Assembly: GCA_023419095.1 (NCBI GenBank)
Contig: JAEZYN010000024.1
Coordinates: forward strand, 1-6,746
DNA from: Bacteroidota bacterium
GTDB lineage: Bacteria; Bacteroidota; Bacteroidia; Flavobacteriales; Weeksellaceae
Direction: 5' to 3'
DNA length: 6,746 nt
The notes beneath the pieces were generated by a model that saw only the letters and a program-made list of their open reading frames with translations, was not told the origin of the DNA and made no database searches. Position numbers and translations under genes: made by a program. Shown here one piece after another: positions 5,861 to 6,746 of this stretch. Position 1 is the stretch's first letter; the number at the start of each line of letters is the position of its first letter.

Positions 5861-6746
5861 CTAATGACCAACGATAGTTTTTGCGGTTACAAATTCTTTC
5901 AGCGCAATAAGCGAAAGTTCAGTCCCATAACCGGAAGATTTAGCGCCGCCAAAAGGTAGTCGCGGATCCGAACTGGTTTCTTTATTCACACTCACCGTTC
6001 CCGACTCAAGATTTTCAATAAAGAACTGTTGTCTTTTTTTGTCTTTAGTCCACACAGAATTTCCCAGTCCAAACGGAATGTCATTCGCCATTTCCAGCGC
6101 TTCCGCGTCATTCTTAGCCACCATTACGATGCCCAGCGGGCCAAAAAGTTCTTCCTGCAATACCGGATGGCCTCTTTTTATCATCATAAGTCCCGGATTG
6201 AATTCGTAATCAGATACCCTTTCAAGCGGCAAAATGGTTTCTGCGCCGTTCTTCATTGCTTTTTTATACTGTTTTTCAAGTTCGTCCGCCAGATCCGGAC
6301 GTGCCATCCCGGATAACTTCGTGTCTCTATCCATCGGATCTGCCGGCGTATATTTCTGGTATTCTTTAATGAAAAGCGGCATGAATTCTTTATAGATATT
6401 TTTTTGAATGATAAACCGTTTGCCTGCATTGCAGGCCTGCCCGCAATTTTGAAGTCTGGCCTTTGCCGCACTTTTAGCCGCTTTCTTCAGATCTGCATCA
6501 TCCAAAATGATGAACGCATCGCTGCCGCCAAGCTCCAACAAAGATTTTTTAATGTTTTTACCGGCTATCGAAGCGACTTCTGCGCCCGCTTTTTCACTTC
6601 CGGTAAGACTTACCGCGCGTACAACAGGATTTTCAAGTACCGTTTTTACTTCGGAATGACCAATCTCAAGATTTTGAAATACGCCTTTAGGAAAACCCGC
6701 TTCCAGGAAAAGCTTTTCGATCAGTTTGCCGCTGCCGAAACACAGT
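5861..6746 (-). CDS. Aldehyde dehydrogenase, succinate-semialdehyde dehydrogenase type, C-terminal part (runs off the right edge)
   Basis: This NAD(P)-dependent aldehyde dehydrogenase resembles the succinate-semialdehyde dehydrogenases (GabD/Sad), which oxidise succinate semialdehyde to succinate. The last 294 residues are visible and the reading frame stays open to base 6746. Roughly 160 N-terminal residues are missing if the full protein is about 455. In the visible part: GFPKGVFQNL (17-26); the cofactor-fold motif SLTGSEKAG (46-54); LLELGGSDAFIILDDADL (69-86) with general-base Glu71; NCGQACNAGKRFII with the catalytic cysteine in GQAC; ELFGPLGIVM; and the C-terminal PFGGAKSSGYGTELS. A start at the TTG at 6541 would fall inside the ELGG motif and is not real. 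The closest resemblance is to flavobacterial proteins annotated as succinate-semialdehyde dehydrogenase, but aldehyde specificity is not proven by sequence. The stop is followed on this strand by the strong hairpin terminator at 5810-5832. Confidence 0.92.
   Translation of the reverse strand, partial: LCFGSGKLIEKLFLEAGFPKGVFQNLEIGHSEVKTVLENPVVRAVSLTGSEKAGAEVASIAGKNIKKSLLELGGSDAFIILDDADLKKAAKSAAKARLQNCGQACNAGKRFIIQKNIYKEFMPLFIKEYQKYTPADPMDRDTKLSGMARPDLADELEKQYKKAMKNGAETILPLERVSDYEFNPGLMMIKRGHPVLQEELFGPLGIVMVAKNDAEALEMANDIPFGLGNSVWTKDKKRQQFFIENLESGTVSVNKETSSDPRLPFGGAKSSGYGTELSLIALKEFVTAKTIVGH

Noticed and set aside
6539..6541. TTG as a start for the aldehyde dehydrogenase, giving a 226-residue protein
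   Set aside because: It falls inside the conserved LLELGG motif, and the frame continues upstream to the window edge with clear dehydrogenase sequence.
1..6746. Mobile element, CRISPR array, tRNA or phage-related content
   Set aside because: No repeats of the right type, no transposase or integrase motifs, and no tRNA-like cloverleaf were noticed by eye; all long frames are accounted for by ordinary chromosomal genes.

Overview
The window looks like ordinary chromosomal DNA from a member of the Bacteroidota, most likely a flavobacterium near Chryseobacterium/Kaistella (family Weeksellaceae). This is inferred from three things. One promoter matches the Bacteroidota -7 consensus TAnnTTTG with an upstream TTG. 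Shine-Dalgarno sequences are generally absent upstream of the starts. The protein sequences (Cdd, the short Ppx/GppA protein, the succinate-semialdehyde dehydrogenase type) read like flavobacterial versions. No rRNA, tRNA, CRISPR array, insertion sequence or phage gene was seen.

Layout. Bases 1-948 (minus strand) hold a two-gene stress unit: a ferritin-like DUF892/YciF-family protein followed 19 bp later by the 5' part of a large-type catalase, which runs off the left edge. A 272-bp divergent spacer (949-1220) separates it from a plus-strand pair: cytidine deaminase (cdd) and a short Ppx/GppA-family phosphatase. That pair ends in a hairpin terminator overlapping the last codons of the phosphatase gene. 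A YfcE/MJ0936-type metallophosphoesterase lies convergently on the minus strand. It is divergent from truA (tRNA pseudouridine synthase) across a 62-bp spacer. A half-size ABC exporter follows truA, with its own clear promoter. The exporter converges on an NAD(P)-dependent aldehyde dehydrogenase of the succinate-semialdehyde type, which runs off the right edge. A perfect 10-bp-stem hairpin lies between these two and can terminate both.

How the genes work together. The catalase and the ferritin-like protein plausibly act together in peroxide/iron stress. Cdd (pyrimidine salvage), Ppx/GppA (polyphosphate or (p)ppGpp turnover), TruA (tRNA modification), the exporter and the dehydrogenase are unrelated housekeeping or metabolic functions in short transcription units.

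No undescribed multi-gene system is visible. The points worth a second look are small: the DUF892-catalase pairing and the lysine-rich tail of the DUF892 protein, repeated GACGTC motifs in the divergent spacer, a possibly near-leaderless truA transcript, terminators placed on gene ends, and a non-canonical ABC signature motif.
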